Origin: Alopecurus myosuroides
Lineage: Eukaryota > Streptophyta > Magnoliopsida > Poales > Poaceae
Length of the DNA stretch: 64,000 nt
Direction: 5' to 3'
Assembly: GCA_028641055.1 (NCBI GenBank)
Contig: CM054057.1
Location: 579,480,610-579,544,609, forward strand
Positions within the stretch are counted from its first letter, which is position 1. Each line of letters opens with the position of its first letter. The notes under the pieces were generated by a model. The model had not been told where the DNA came from and ran no database searches. It saw nothing but the letters and a program-made list of their open reading frames with translations. A program made the position numbers and the translations under genes. Shown here in pieces: positions 46,199-58,628 of this stretch.

Positions 46199-48990
46199 AT
46201 GGTGGTCAACATGGATCGAGGTGTATCCGTATCTGCATTTATGGAGATGGCGGTGAGAAGAATGTTAGCAAGGGATGAAAAGGAGATTCACTGTCCTTGT
46301 ACTAAATGCAAGAAGACACTTTTGTTGAACCCCTACCAAGGAACTTTGTTGGTGCATTTTCTAAAAAGAGGTTTCATGGATGGGTATGATGGCAGAAATG
46401 AGAATGATCCTATTGTTAACGAATGGTCGATAAATGTTGAAGAATGGGGAAACATTGACATCGGTGATCATTACACAGATGAAAAAGACGTTGGACCTGA
46501 AGAAGATGGGTGGACACAGAGCTCGTTAGCTTAAAAGTTGGAAGAAACATATCTTCAAGTAAGAAGACGAGTAATGAGCATGTTGCCTATAGAGAGGTCG
46601 CGAAGTTGGATCAATTGTCTAAAGACTCAAAAGCTCCTTTATATGAAGTTTGTGAGCACAACCGTCTCGACGTGACGCTTAAACTTCGAGACATCAAAGT
46701 GAAAACAATAATCATCGATAGATGTCTTGATATGATTTTTAGAGTATGTGCACGACTTTTTACCAAGGGGAACAAATATCCTTAGAATGTCGAAGAGTCT
46801 ATGGAAGTCGTGTGCCCTCTTGATTTTCCTCACACAGGATACCACACATGCATCAATGATTTCATCATCTATCAGAATGACCACACGAATAGTATAGTGT
46901 GCCGAGAGTGCGGCCACTCTCGGTACAAGCGTGGAAAGAAGAGTCCTCAGAAGGTTGTATGGTACTTTCCTCTCATTTCTCATTTGTAATGCTACTAACA
47001 GGAAAAACAAAGAAGTGTAGATAATGCGTTGGCACAAGGAAAGAACAACGTAAAAAAGAAAGTGATAATATGCTGAGACGCCCAGCTGATGGTTTGCAGT
47101 GGAAAAAGTTGACTTTATGCACAAAGATTTCGCGGCTAATGCTAGGAACATGAGGTTAGGCCTGAGTATAGATGGACTAAATCCGTTTGACAACCATGGC
47201 ACAATTCCTAGCATGTGGTCCGTGTTTATATGGATGTACAACTTGCCCCCTTGGTTGGGCATGAAAAGAAGTATATACAAATGGTTATGCTAATCCAAGG
47301 GCTGACACAACCAGATAGTGATATTAACATGTACATGCCGCTGGTAAAGGAGGAGATAGACACATTATGCGATAATAAAGGTGTCAGTACCCGGGAAGTC
47401 TACAAAAAAAATATTTCAACACGAGAGCCATGTTGACGACGAAGGTGCAAGACTTTCCCGGTTACGGATATGTGTCTTGTCAGGTTGCCACGGACACTAT
47501 GCATGCGTGAAATGTATGGATGAGACACAATTTCCACCAACTATCAAAGCTGAATGTTTCAAAAAAAAAAACTATCAAAGCTGGACTCATTTAAAACCGT
47601 GTACCAAGGGCATCAAAGGTGGCTTGACCCGAATGACGAGTGGAGGAAAAGTAAAGATCTGTTTGACAATACAGTTGAGACATGAGGACCACCACATCAG
47701 AGGAAAAGAGCAGTTATTCTTGATATGATGAACAATTGGAAGTAGTGTCCTTTGCCTGCAAAGAAGCAAGAGGTCTCAGAGCCTCTTTGCAAAACATACA
47801 AAAGGAAGTTTGTATTTTGGGACTTAAAATACTGGCCAGTCCTTGATACATCACATTCTTTTGATATGATGCATATTCTGAAGAACGTGACCGATAGTAT
47901 GCTCGACACATTGTTCATGATGCCAGAAAAGGGTAAGACGGACCAAAGGCAAGGGTAGATTTGAAAGAACTAGCCATCAGGACAGATCTTCACGTATAAG
48001 GTACTCAGAATAAGGATGAGGAGATAGCTAGAACGAGCCAAAAGGTGACAAAACTAAAGAGCATCCCCCCCCGCCGCTTGCTACACTCTAACTCAACATG
48101 AGCTGAAACAAGTTTTCGAGTGTGTTTACGGTATAAAAGCAACTACTACTACTCGGGCTCCAAAAAGATATCTAGATCTCAAGAAACATAGGTCCAGTGG
48201 GATGAAGTCTCATGAATGTCACGTGATGATGACGCAGTTACTTCTGGTTACACTTAGAGGCATAATGGATGAGCACGTACGAAACACACTCATTGACCTC
48301 TATAATGTTTTTTTACATTATATCTTGAAAGTGTATCAGTAAGAAATGTCTGAAAAGGCTACAAGAAGATATCATTACTATACTATGTGAGCTTGACATA
48401 TACTTGCCGCCTGAGATGTTCGACATTATGTTACATCTGTTGGTTCATATTGTTCTTGAGATCGAAGACCTCAGACCTACATTTCTGCGCAACATGTTTG
48501 GTTTGAAAGGATGAATGGTGGGTCAAGATTTTCGTTCGTAATAGGGCACATCTGGATGGAAGAATCGTTCAGGGTTATCTGACTGAGGAGTGTATCTCGT
48601 TCTGCAACAACTACATGGACGTCAATAATCCTATTGGTTTTCCCGACAATAAGCACCTTGAAAAACTCTTTGGGGTTGGTCACTTGAATTTAAAGGAGTT
48701 GCATGTGGGCCATGCAAAGGGATACAGTGACATTGAACGAGCACACGGTAGTGCTACAACACTTGGATTTCCTCGATGATTGGATAGATGAGTATAAAAA
48801 TGCAATAACTGAAAATTATGCAAAAAAGGGAAAACGAGAAGGGAGAAACAAATTAGGAAAGAGCACAACCAGAGTTTCGCAGCTTGGTTCAAAAAGACCA
48901 TCAGAGAAAATCCATTGCAATCGAGTCATATAGATGCAGAGCAAATATACACCTTGTCACAAGGTCCCGCACACAATCTTATGTCTTACC
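46199..48990 (+). pseudogene. CACTA transposase (TNP2-type), degenerate
   Basis: The first ORF (46199-46534) has the transposase-associated domain: MDRGVSVSAFMEMAVRRMLA then IHCPCTKCKKT and HFLKRGFMDGY. Shifted frames follow with KLDQLSKDSKAPLYEVCEHN, NKYPxNVEESMEVVCPLDFP, CRECGHSRYKRGKKSPQKVV, LRLGLSIDGLNPFDN-like and NLPPWLGMKR, all standard TNP2 transposase landmarks. Near 48540-48760 the DUF4218-like part appears (HLDGRIVQGYLTEECISFCN). At least six frameshifts or stops separate these pieces, so no functional protein can be made. Catalytic residues cannot be assigned reliably across the breaks. Confidence 0.85.
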
Positions 48991-49551
48991 AAGCGTATAA
49001 TATTAACGGATTCACATAATATACTGAGAAGAAAGACAAAAAATAGTGTGTACCAGAACTCTGGGATAACTAAGGAATCTTTGACCGGTGGTGGAAATAA
49101 AAGATATTACGAAAGGATTGAAGGAATTTGGGAGCTCGATTCTCCTTCCCTCACCGCCGTCACTCTCTTTCCCTCGTCCCAATAGCGCCGTGTTGTCGCC
49201 TCGTTGTCCCCGCGCCGCATCGTCGCCTCGCTGTCCCCGCGCCGCCTGGCCTCGCCGGCACCGAGCTCTCCCCCACAACCGCATCTCCATCCCACTGTCC
49301 CCATCTCTCACCCGCCGCCTCGCTCGCGCCGTCCGTGAGCTCCCGCGCCGCCTCGGATCGCCGTTCCACGAATTCCGCGCCGCCACACATCGCCATCCCC
49401 GCCGTCGACAGTGAGTTCATAGTTGATTTAGACATGTAATTAGTTTATTTACACATGTAGTACTAGATGTGTACATAGTTAGTTGATCTACATGTGTTGT
49501 TCTAGATGTGTACATAATTAGTTGATTTACATATCTAGCTATTAGTTACAA

Positions 49552-51247
49552 CTAGATGATTCCCCGCGTGTTGCTGCGACACATTTAATAAAAATTATAT
49601 ATTATAAATTTTCAGAGAAAATGTTAGATCAGCACATGGAGGAAAAAAATAGAAGTGGAAGAAAAAATATTGAATTGGCATATGTGTGAAGCTATGAACA
49701 AAGTCATATGTTCTGTATAAATCAAGATGTTTTATAGTTCTGTATCAACAACACTTTGGAATGTTCACATTAACCATAGACGGACAACACTGCAGTATCC
49801 TCGCTCGTTCCTCCATTTCTCATTTCCGAAAAATTATTGAAAATATCAAAATTAGTAGGAACATATTACTGCAAGATCAATGCAAGAAATGGAACTCAAA
49901 CAGTAATAATTTGTCGAGAAGGTAATTTTCAAGACAAAGGAGTTATTGGGCCCTAGAGGAAAAAGTTGTAATCCAAATATAATTAGCATATACTTATATA
50001 GCCTTGAAGTACCAATAAAATCATTTTAAGATAATATATACATGCTGTAGTAGACCAGTGGGGTTACATATAAATCGTCAACCTACAACAGATGTACATT
50101 TCCATAAAAAGATGTAGTAGCCCTATGAGGTTACCTGGAAAAAGGAGAGAGATGTACATGATCCATAAAAAGCAACAATGGAGACACTCACCTGGCTCCT
50201 TATATCTTGGGCAATACATATCAAAAGCTGCACTTTTTTAGAAATGTTGCTAATGTCAGCAAAGTAATAGACCAGAAATTAATTTCCATTATCGATGAGG
50301 TTCTCAATATGCTCCATCAATGATCTGACATGACATATTTTATGGCCGTGACAATGGATAACGCAGAGAAAATATACCTGGTAGACTTGAAGGTCGGTGT
50401 ATGTGGTCCACTGAATACATTGTTTGGTTCTTCTGTTGTTGAGTGCAATGTTTTTTGCTGAAGAAAAAACGTAGAGCATAAAGAGAAGTCAATACTTACT
50501 CGTCTCCATAGAGAATTTTTACCACGATGGTTTCACTAAAATCTAAAAGTTGTGTGGTACAGACTATGCTAGAAGAGATCCAGTGGGGATATTATTTAGG
50601 CAGAGTAGTACCTGAATTCCGTGGCCATTGTTTTCTTGACGCTGTTTCATGAGGGGGCAGAAAATCTTTTAGGAACACGGGAAGACCATGTAGCAGATGC
50701 ATCGCAGATTCCTAGAAATCATGGGGAAAGGGGCGATTGATTCTGCACTGTTCTTCTTGGCATCATCGCCGCCTCCTTCCTTGACGTGGGTGTCAACGCA
50801 CTAGAAGACATGACTCGTTGGCGGCAGTCTGCTTGTTCTTCTTGGCGTTGCAGAAAACTACAATGGCGAGGCATTATGTGGACCTCTGGAGAAATCAATC
50901 TGAATGGGAGGACGGGAGGGAAGGGTTAGGACGGCGAGATCTTGTAACCGATAAAAACTGGTTTGCTAGGACATGACACATTAAGCAGGGAAAACAAAGA
51001 GATGCATTAGATTGAGATGATGCGCTTCAAGGGAAGGAGGACATGATCCCAGCTAATGACAGAACGGGTAATTATTTGAGACGATGCAAGAGTGTGATTG
51101 GACTGAGGTGATTCATTGCGTGACATGGAGATGTGGCAGATTTGAAGAGAGATGGTGACATGGACCAATCAGATGGTTATTGATGTGGACATCCTGCATG
51201 TTAAGAGAAATAGAGTTAGTGAGTTGCTCCCATTTAGATATTATAGA
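49552..51247 (-). mobile_element. Non-autonomous Helitron nested in the CACTA element
   Basis: Read on the minus strand the element begins TCTATAATATCTAAATGGGA (5' TC end at 51247) and ends GCAACACGCGGGGAATCATC then CTAG at 49552. The flanks are A before the 5' end and T after the 3' end, the normal Helitron target. No Rep/helicase frame is present in its 1.7 kb. Boundaries rest on terminal motifs, not on an empty-site comparison. Confidence 0.65.
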
Positions 51248-51807
51248 TTCTACATATGTATATATTAGTTATTTGTTTAGAATTTGGTCTTCTTGTTTGA
51301 GTGCCGATTATTAAAATATTGTGACACTACGTGATCATGGATGGTGCCAGTGAGTCTTGTGATATACGCGAATACACATCTTGTGCATACTATTTGGCTC
51401 ACTCACACCATCCTTGTAGTTTGTGTATTAAATGTAAATATGAGGCACACACGTTTCTTATCTTAGTTTGGTCTTTTTGTTAGAATACCGATGATTCACA
51501 TTTAGTTAGATAATTAGATTTAGTGTAGTTCATCGCATTGTTTAGTGGTTACTCAATTGATTATATATCATGTATAATATGCAACAAATGAATCCATGTG
51601 AAGATTGTGGCTATACCTGGTGCAAGAATATGATGTTTGGCGTATTTCTGCCAGAGGATGTTCAAACTAGAATGGTATGTTTAATTCGACATGTTATGAG
51701 CTTAATTTTGTTGTGATAGGAAGTGGTAAACATATCAATTCAATTGTGCTAATGTTTACTTGTTGTTTTTCTCAGAACATCCCATGCAGGGCTAGACGTG
51801 ACTTCTT

Positions 51808-54800
51808 CACTACAGGAAACGCTCCATATGCCGACGGCCATAAGCCGTCGGCACAGGCTAAAAAGTCGTCGGCACAGGCTGTGCCGACGGCCGCCGTCGG
51901 CACCTTGCCGTCGGCCTATCCGGCGTCGGCACATGGTCAAATGGCCGTCGGCACATAAAAAACCGTCGGCGTAGGCTATGCCGACGGCAAAGCCGTCGGC
52001 ACACTAAGCCGTCGGCACAATATTTCCAAAATTCGAATTTTGGAAATTTTTTTTTTGAACTTTTTTGAATTTCTATTCCAGAATTTTTCACTTAGCCACA
52101 TATTTAATCTCTAATCTCTAATTACACAATTAATCTAGTCAACATACTTAACTTAGTCAAACTTCCGTTCGGTCACCCATCCTGAAATTGCTCCAGCCCA
52201 AGCACGCTTAACCTTTGAGTTCCTTCCAAACTAGATTCCATATGAGATGTTAGAACTTACTGATATTACTATCATATCAATCATATTAACCTGTGGGGAA
52301 TCATGTTAAACTTTTCTATTGTATAAATTTAAAACAGTATTTGAACAAATAACAATGATTTTATAATTATCTTTATTGACTAAATAACAATATAATGTTA
52401 TAAATTACTTTATTTTGTGAATAAATTATTTAATATACAATAATTTATATCTTTAAATCCGTAAATCGAAATTTGACAAATAAAATGTCTAAATCGATTA
52501 GAAAAATTAGAGAAATTCAAATATGACATCCATATCATAAAAACATCGATAGTTTTAAAAAAATTAATCTCTTCTGATAAATAGCCATGGTGGCCATTTT
52601 GACAGTTTCTGCCGATTAAGGTGGAAACATGCCAAATGACGGGTGTAATGGCCAAATCCATGGCATAGTTTGTTTAAATATGCTCATATTCCACACAAAC
52701 ATGCATATTGGAAGCACGGACAATGTTTCCGAAGAAAGTTTTGCTTTTCGTTGAATAAAAAAATCATTTTCCATCCTCCGAGTGTGAAAAATGGCTTTTT
52801 TTTGTGAAGCATCAACCACAAATATGTTGCAAAACCTGGGAGATGCATTTTTTGAATATACTAGACCATGTTATATTCACAAATAACCAATTATTTTCCT
52901 CTGAAAAGGTTTTTATCCACCTCTTTTGAAGAACACAAGTTTCTGCCGATTCAGTTGGAAACGGGTCAAATTTGAACTACATGTGCCTCCTAGTTTTCTC
53001 ATGATTTTTGGAAAAAATCATTTTTAGGTACACAACTACCTATTTCATCAGAGATACACCAAGAGTTTCTCAATACTCAAGCCCTAGATACGAACGGTCA
53101 TGCCCGCCGTCTTGACTTTTTCCCGAAACCGACTTAGAAAATTCCAGAAAATTTAAAAAACCCCAAAATGATGCAAGACCTTCGCGTGGTGTCATTATAT
53201 ATGTCCTAGTATCCACCAAAAATAATAAACTTGGAATACGACGGTTGTGTTGAAAATATGTTCACATAAATGAGCTATCTCCTACGATCATTCTAGGGTT
53301 TCGGGCCAAATGACGGGTGTAATGGCCAATTCCATGGCATAGTTTGTTTAAATATGCCCATATTCCACACAAACATGCATATTGGAAGCACGGACAATGT
53401 TCCCGAAGAAAGTTTTGCTTTTCGTTGAATAAAAAAATCATTTTCCATCCTCCGAGTGTGAAAAATGGCTTTTTTTGTGAAGCATCAACCACAGATATGT
53501 TGCAAAACCTGGGAGATGCATTTTTTTGAATATACTAGACCATGTTATATTCACAAATAACCAATTATTTTCCTCTGAAAAGGTTTTTATCCACCTCTTT
53601 TGAAGAACACAAGTTTCTGCCGATTCAGTTGGAAACGGGTCAAATTTGAACTACAGGTGCCTCCTAGTTTGCTCATGATTTTTGGAAAAAATCTTTTTAG
53701 GTACACAACTACTATTTCATCAGAGATACACCAAGAGTTTCTCAATACTCAAGCCCTAGATACGAACGGTCATGCCCGCCGTCTTGACTTTTTCCCGAAA
53801 CCGACTTAGAAAATTCCAGAAAATTTAAAAAACCCCAAATGATGCAAGACCTTCGCGTGGTGTCATTATATGTCCTAGTATCCACAAAAAATAATAAACT
53901 TGGAATACGACGGTTGTGTTGAAAATATGTTCACATAAATGAGCTATCTCCTACGAACATTCTAGGGTTTCGGGTCAAATGACGGGTGTAATGGCCAAAT
54001 CCATGGCATAGTTTGTTTAAATATGCCCATATTCCACACAAACATGCATATTGGAAGCACGGACAATGTTCCCGAAGAAAGTTTTGCTTTTCGTTGAATA
54101 AAAAACCATTTTCTATTCTCCGACTGTGAAAAATGGCTTTTTTTGTGAAGCCAACCATAAATATGTTGCAAAACCTGGGAGATACATTTTTTGAATATAC
54201 TAGACCATGTTATATTCACAAATAACCAATTATTTTCCTCTGAAAAGGTTTTCATCCACCTCTTGAAGAACACAAGTTTCTGCCGATTCAGCTGGAAACG
54301 GGGCAAATTTGAACTACAGGTGCCTCCTAGTTTGCTCATGATTTTTGGAAAAAATCATTTTTAGGTACACAACTACCTATTTCTCATGATTTTTAGGTCC
54401 ACCTAGATTTTGGTTGGATTCGGACGCCCCACAACCCTCTCAGACGAAACTGTTAACCCATTATTGTTAGTTGCGTTATTTCTCATGATTTTTTTCTAAT
54501 TATTTAGTTTTAACAATATGCATGATAATTTAGATATGTTTCTCCTCTTCGAAACGAGCTAAAGAACGTCAAAATCCGAGTTGGAATGCAAAAGTTATGA
54601 TCAAAACGGTGATTAAGTCAAAAAATAAAAAATTTGAGCTTGGCTATGCCTACGGCTTTGCCGTCGGCATAGCTCAATTTTTTTTTTTCGCAATCCAGGA
54701 TTCCCTCTTAGGGTCTATGCCGACGGCAGCCGTCGGCGTAGCTCAAAAAAAAAAAACAAAAAACAAAAGGCCGACGGCATTGCCGTCGGAATAGCAATTT

Positions 54801-54905
54801 TTTTTCGCAGTTTGAGATTTTCTCACTCGACCTATGCCGACGGCCCCGACAAATTTCCGTCGGCATAGAATTTGGCCGTCGGCATATAGGCCGATTCCTG
54901 TAGTG
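51808..54905. mobile_element. Nested CACTA element, non-autonomous, 3.1 kb
   Basis: Termini CACTACAGGAAACG (51808) and its inverted partner ending CGATTCCTGTAGTG (54905) are flanked by the 3-bp duplication CTT (51805-51807, 54906-54908). Subterminal TGCCGACGGC / GCCGTCGGCA motifs crowd both ends (51829-52018 and 54645-54892). No transposase frame is present. The interior is mostly a tandem repeat. The clean duplication marks it as younger than its CACTA host. Confidence 0.92.
52631..54390. repeat. ~672-bp tandem repeat, 2.6 copies
   Basis: Copies begin at about 52631, 53305 and 53975, each starting near CCAAATGACGGGTGTAATGG. The first two are full length (674 and 670 bp) and the third stops near 54390. 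Copies differ by few substitutions and short indels. Frames inside are broken and no domain is seen. It fills the interior of the nested CACTA element. Confidence 0.9.
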
Positions 54906-55629
54906 CTTGGAGCATGTTCGCGTTGCCATTACCGATTATAGGATATTTGAGGTCACCTTGGCCCAGCTGTCGGTGCCTACTCGGAAGTTCAGAGTTCTAT
55001 GCACCAACACCATGGGAAGGACATATTTGACTGGCGCTAGTTTGACAACACTTGTTGATCACTATGAAATGCAACCTGCAGAGAGGTGCAACTTCTATCT
55101 CGACCATGATATCGAGGAAATCTACTTCATGTATAAGCACCCCGACTGCCCCAATTCTCAGTCTGAGGATGAGGATGATGACCTTTGACATGATCACAAC
55201 TTCTCATGGCAATAGTTCCAATAAGCTAACTAGATCGATGAACAATAATAACTTTGTTGAGTGGACTGGAACTTATATATGTTTGTGCTCAGTGGCGCAG
55301 CTACTGCCAGTGTGTGAATTTTCTATTTTTATATATTTTGCCCGTAATTGCCAGCCTAATAAATGCATTTTTAATTCCCGAAATTCAAATCACTGGCGTG
55401 ATGTCGCTCGTCGGTAATCTAAAAGGATCACCGGCGTGGACGAACACGCCGGTGATCCCAGAGAATCACTGGCAACTGCGCATACACCGGTGATCACATA
55501 TAATCACTGGCAAGGCCTCACACACGCCGGTAATCCCCATGTAGCACCGGCGTCAGGTTACCGGCGTGGCCATTTCTCGCCGGTGATGTCAAAACCGTTA
55601 CGCCGGTGATCATCTGTTTCCTTGTAGTG

Positions 55630-55934
55630 GTGATATGGTCACATGCGACCGTACATGTTGTCGTTAAATCCTCTTCGAGTGCATCTTTTAATTAATTTTC
55701 CAACCTTGATCATTTAGTTCCTTTTAGTATTGATTTCAAGTGATTTCGAGATCCAAAATTTACAAATAAAATAATGACACGGAGATTTGTAATTATCTTG
55801 CACATTAGTGATTAGTGGCAGGTTTAGAGTAACATCTCAATCATTTTCATGACAAAGATATAGTTTAAACATAGGTAAAGATGCGTATGTTTTGGATGCA
55901 TCACCATCCTCGTTATCTTACTCTATGAACATCG
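55630..55934. other. Spacer to the right of the CACTA element
   Basis: No gene, terminus or repeat was recognised between the CACTA end and the AT-rich tandem array. Confidence 0.4.
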
Positions 55935-57425
55935 GTTAGAAATTTGAAAAAAAAATGTTTTCTTGCTTTCCAAACATAAGCATCTATAGACCATATAATA
56001 CATTTTTTGATGGTGTTTCCAATCCAACATGTGTATTATCATGAAAACTTATATTTTTATGATTTTCTCTTTCCATGTTGATTAGTATATGCATAGAGAC
56101 ACATAGCATAAAACTATATAATATAGGTGTGCATTGTGCGTCCACACTTAACTATTGTGGAAAACTAATGTAAATTATCATGAGGTGATAGAAAAAGGAA
56201 AATAATTATGGTGATTAATTGGTAGTCTGAAAATAAGAATGTAAATTATGATGATGATTATTATGAGTGGAAAAAAAATATAATTGATGTGTGAAGAGGG
56301 ACGTGGATAAGTATGGACGAAGGGTGAAGAAAATATATATCGTTAGTAAACGGAATGATACACCCTTTTTCAGATAGCACAGAAAAAACATCTAATATTT
56401 TCTACAATATTTTGATTCGGTTTTATTTTTACATTTTTCTCTATGTTCAAGCGGTGACTACTGTTTTCGGCTCTTTCCACCCTCCTTACGTCACTCTCTC
56501 AACATTGGTCAGAAATTTGAAAACAATTTATATATTCTTGCTTTCCAAACATAGGCATCTATTCTCTCTCAAAAAAAACATAGGCATCTATAAACCATAT
56601 GATACATTCTTTGTTGGTGTTTCCAATCCAACATGTGAATTTTCATGAAAACATATATTTTTATGATTTTGCTTTTCCATGTTGATTAGTATATTCATAG
56701 AGACACATACCATATACAATTATATAATATAGGCGTAGGTTGCGCGTGCACACTTATTAGTGTGGAACAACTAATGTAAATTATCGTAAGGTGATAGAAA
56801 AAAGAAAATAATTGTGGTGATTAATTGTAGTATGAAAATAAGAATGTAAATTATGGTGAGAATTATTATTGGCGAAAAAAGGAAATATAATTAATGCATG
56901 AAGAGGAACGTGGATAAGGATGGATGAAGGGTGGAGAAAAATGCATACGGTTAGTAAACCGAATGATATATCCTTTTTTAGATAGTAGAGAAAGAACATC
57001 TAATATTTTCTATAATACTTTGGTTTGTTTTCAGTTTTATATTTCTTTTTTGTGTTCAAGCGGTGACTAATGTCTTCACCCCTCTCCACCCTTCTTACCT
57101 TACTCTAAAGATCGATCAGAAATTTGGAAAACATTATGTTTTCTTTCTTTCCAAACATAATCATCTACAAACCATATGATCCATTTTTTATGGTGTTTCT
57201 AGTCCAACATGTGAATTGTCATGAAAACATATATTTTTATGATTTCCCTTTCCTTGTCGATTAGTATATGCATAGAGACACATACCATACAACTACATAA
57301 TATAAGCGTGTGTTGCGCATGCACATTTACTAGTGTGGAAAAACTAATGTAAAAGGTCACAGAAAAAAAAATTAATTTTGGTGATTAATTGGTAGTCTGA
57401 AAATAAGAATGTAAATTATGGTGAT
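55935..57425. repeat. AT-rich ~600-bp tandem repeat array
   Basis: Units restart near 56286 (AATTGATGTGTGAAGAGGGAC) and 56893 (607 bp later). Their second halves (TTTCCAATCCAACATGTG, GCATAGAGACACAT, GTGTGGAAAAACTAATG) lie at 55977-56170, 56580-56775 and 57160-57345. It is the same family as 16868-17640. It is non-coding. Confidence 0.7.
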
Positions 57426-57762
57426 GATTTTTTTAAACAAGGCAAAAAACTTACCATTTTTATTGATTAAGAAGATAAAAGATGCCCGGTTAATTAACGG
57501 AATTCGGGTGAAACCAATACAAATGCACCAATGTCGTCATGGAACACAACCAAATTGGGCACCGCCACCGGCCGACCTGGCCACCCACTTGGAGCACACA
57601 TGCATCATCGAAGAGAACACCGTTGAGGTTGGCAACAAATGTCATCGTCATCACTCCTCCTCGATCGAGCAACTCCGACTCCATCTTCGACGATCACCAA
57701 CACCGTACTCACCGTAGCGACTAGATGCAAGGACCCATGTCTACCACCGGTTAATCTATCTA

Positions 57763-58117
57763 TCTATACTTCTTATAAGACAAAACCCCACTAAGATGCA
57801 TTTTATGATTTTTCTATCTCAACATGCAACCTATCCACATCACCCATCATTTTAACCAATCAATTATCCATGTCATCTCCACTAGTAATTGTGATATTAC
57901 ATATTTCATGCCATCTTTTTCAACCATATAATTATTCACGTCACTAATATTTATTTCTCAAAATATACAACAATTTCACGCGAATTAAATTTAGTATATA
58001 GATTATGTGATCAACCGAATCTTGATAATGGAATATTTCATACACCTTATACCCATTTCATTTATAGAATATTTTTTTAAAGAGATATCCACTATAATGC
58101 GTGGGGTATTCCTCTAA
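57763..58117 (+). mobile_element. Short non-autonomous Helitron-like element
   Basis: It starts TCTATACTTCTTATAAGACA after an A and ends AATGCGTGGGGTATTCCTCTAA before a T, fitting the 5'-TC...CTRR-3' rule with insertion between A and T. The 3' end resembles the minus-strand Helitron end near 49552. The 3' hairpin is weak. At 355 bp it encodes nothing. Confidence 0.55.
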
Positions 58118-58628
58118 TATAATTAATGTGTGAAGGCGGGAGGTGGATAAGAATGCACGAAGGGTGGATAAAACGCATACGGTTGCCTGATGTAACGATT
58201 CATCTTTCTTTTAGATAGTAGAGAAAGAACACCTAATTTTTTCTAGTACTCCCACAATGTTTTGTTTTGTTTCGGTTTAATTTTTATATTTCTTATATGT
58301 GTTTATTTATATTTTACACGGAACCAATGGAAAGAGTGAAGAGTTCACACCGTTTCCATCCAAGATGTGACTAATGTCTTCACCTCTCTCCACGTCAACA
58401 TGCTCTCTACTCCATGTTCTTTTTAGCAACTTCACTGACCGTCACGACGGCCGACCCACCGACGACGACCGGCATTACAGAACAGTAGTACATATCGCTG
58501 TTACTGCTACAGTAACCGTTACCTAACAGCGGGCATGGTTAGGTTAAAAAGTCAAAGCAAGCTCAGAAACCTGCTGACGTGGCACCACTGCTCGCAGTCA
58601 ACCCACCCACTCCTCTGTCCAGGTCTCA
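58118..58628. other. Spacer before the 4CL promoter
   Basis: 58128-58400 is a diverged partial copy of the AT-rich repeat family (GTGTGAAGGCGGGAGGTGG, TAGTAGAGAAAGAAC). From 58440 the composition turns GC-richer, with GTCAACCCACCCACTCC near 58598, loosely like the AC-type elements of phenylpropanoid promoters but not an exact match. Confidence 0.4.

Larger units (their letters stand above)
51776..55188 (+). pseudogene. Unrecognised CACTA-borne ORF split by the nested CACTA
   Basis: Coding sequence at 51776-51807 (after a TTTTTCTCAG acceptor) continues in frame at 54909 once the insertion and one CTT copy are removed. The downstream part runs to TGA at 55188 and reads VRVAITDYRIFEVTLAQL, then GASLTTLVDHYEMQPAERCN and YLDHDIEEIYFMYKHPD, ending in an Asp/Glu run. 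Spacing of the TGAS..LVDHYEMQPAERCNFYL part loosely recalls the second half of a B3 DNA-binding domain, but I cannot claim membership. It may be the second CACTA product or a captured host fragment. Confidence 0.5.
45302..55629 (+). mobile_element. CACTA (En/Spm) transposon, degenerate, hosting nested elements
   Basis: The left terminus CATTACAAGGAAAC (45302) pairs with the right terminus GTTTCCTTGTAGTG ending at 55629, with one mismatch in 14. Subterminal motifs of ATCACCGGCGTG / CCAGTGAT type cluster at 45330-45600 and 55390-55615 in both orientations, as in CACTA elements. A degenerate TNP2-type transposase lies inside. No matching 3-bp duplication is seen (AGT versus GTG), consistent with age or terminal mutation. 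About 4.8 kb of its length is later insertions. Confidence 0.8.

Noticed and set aside
49088..49439. Pro/Ser/Arg-rich frames near 49100-49440
   Set aside because: The GC-rich leader-like segment inside the CACTA has several overlapping frames on both strands and no recognisable domain; it may be captured 5' UTR, but I cannot support a gene.
51829..52018. CRISPR-like repeated GCCGTCGGCA
   Set aside because: These are CACTA subterminal repeats in both orientations next to a terminal inverted repeat in a plant genome.
57428..57720. Possible reversed LINE or SINE end (T-rich start, GATTAAGAAGATAAAAGATG)
   Set aside because: No target duplication, no coding frame and no clear poly-A tail could be defined.
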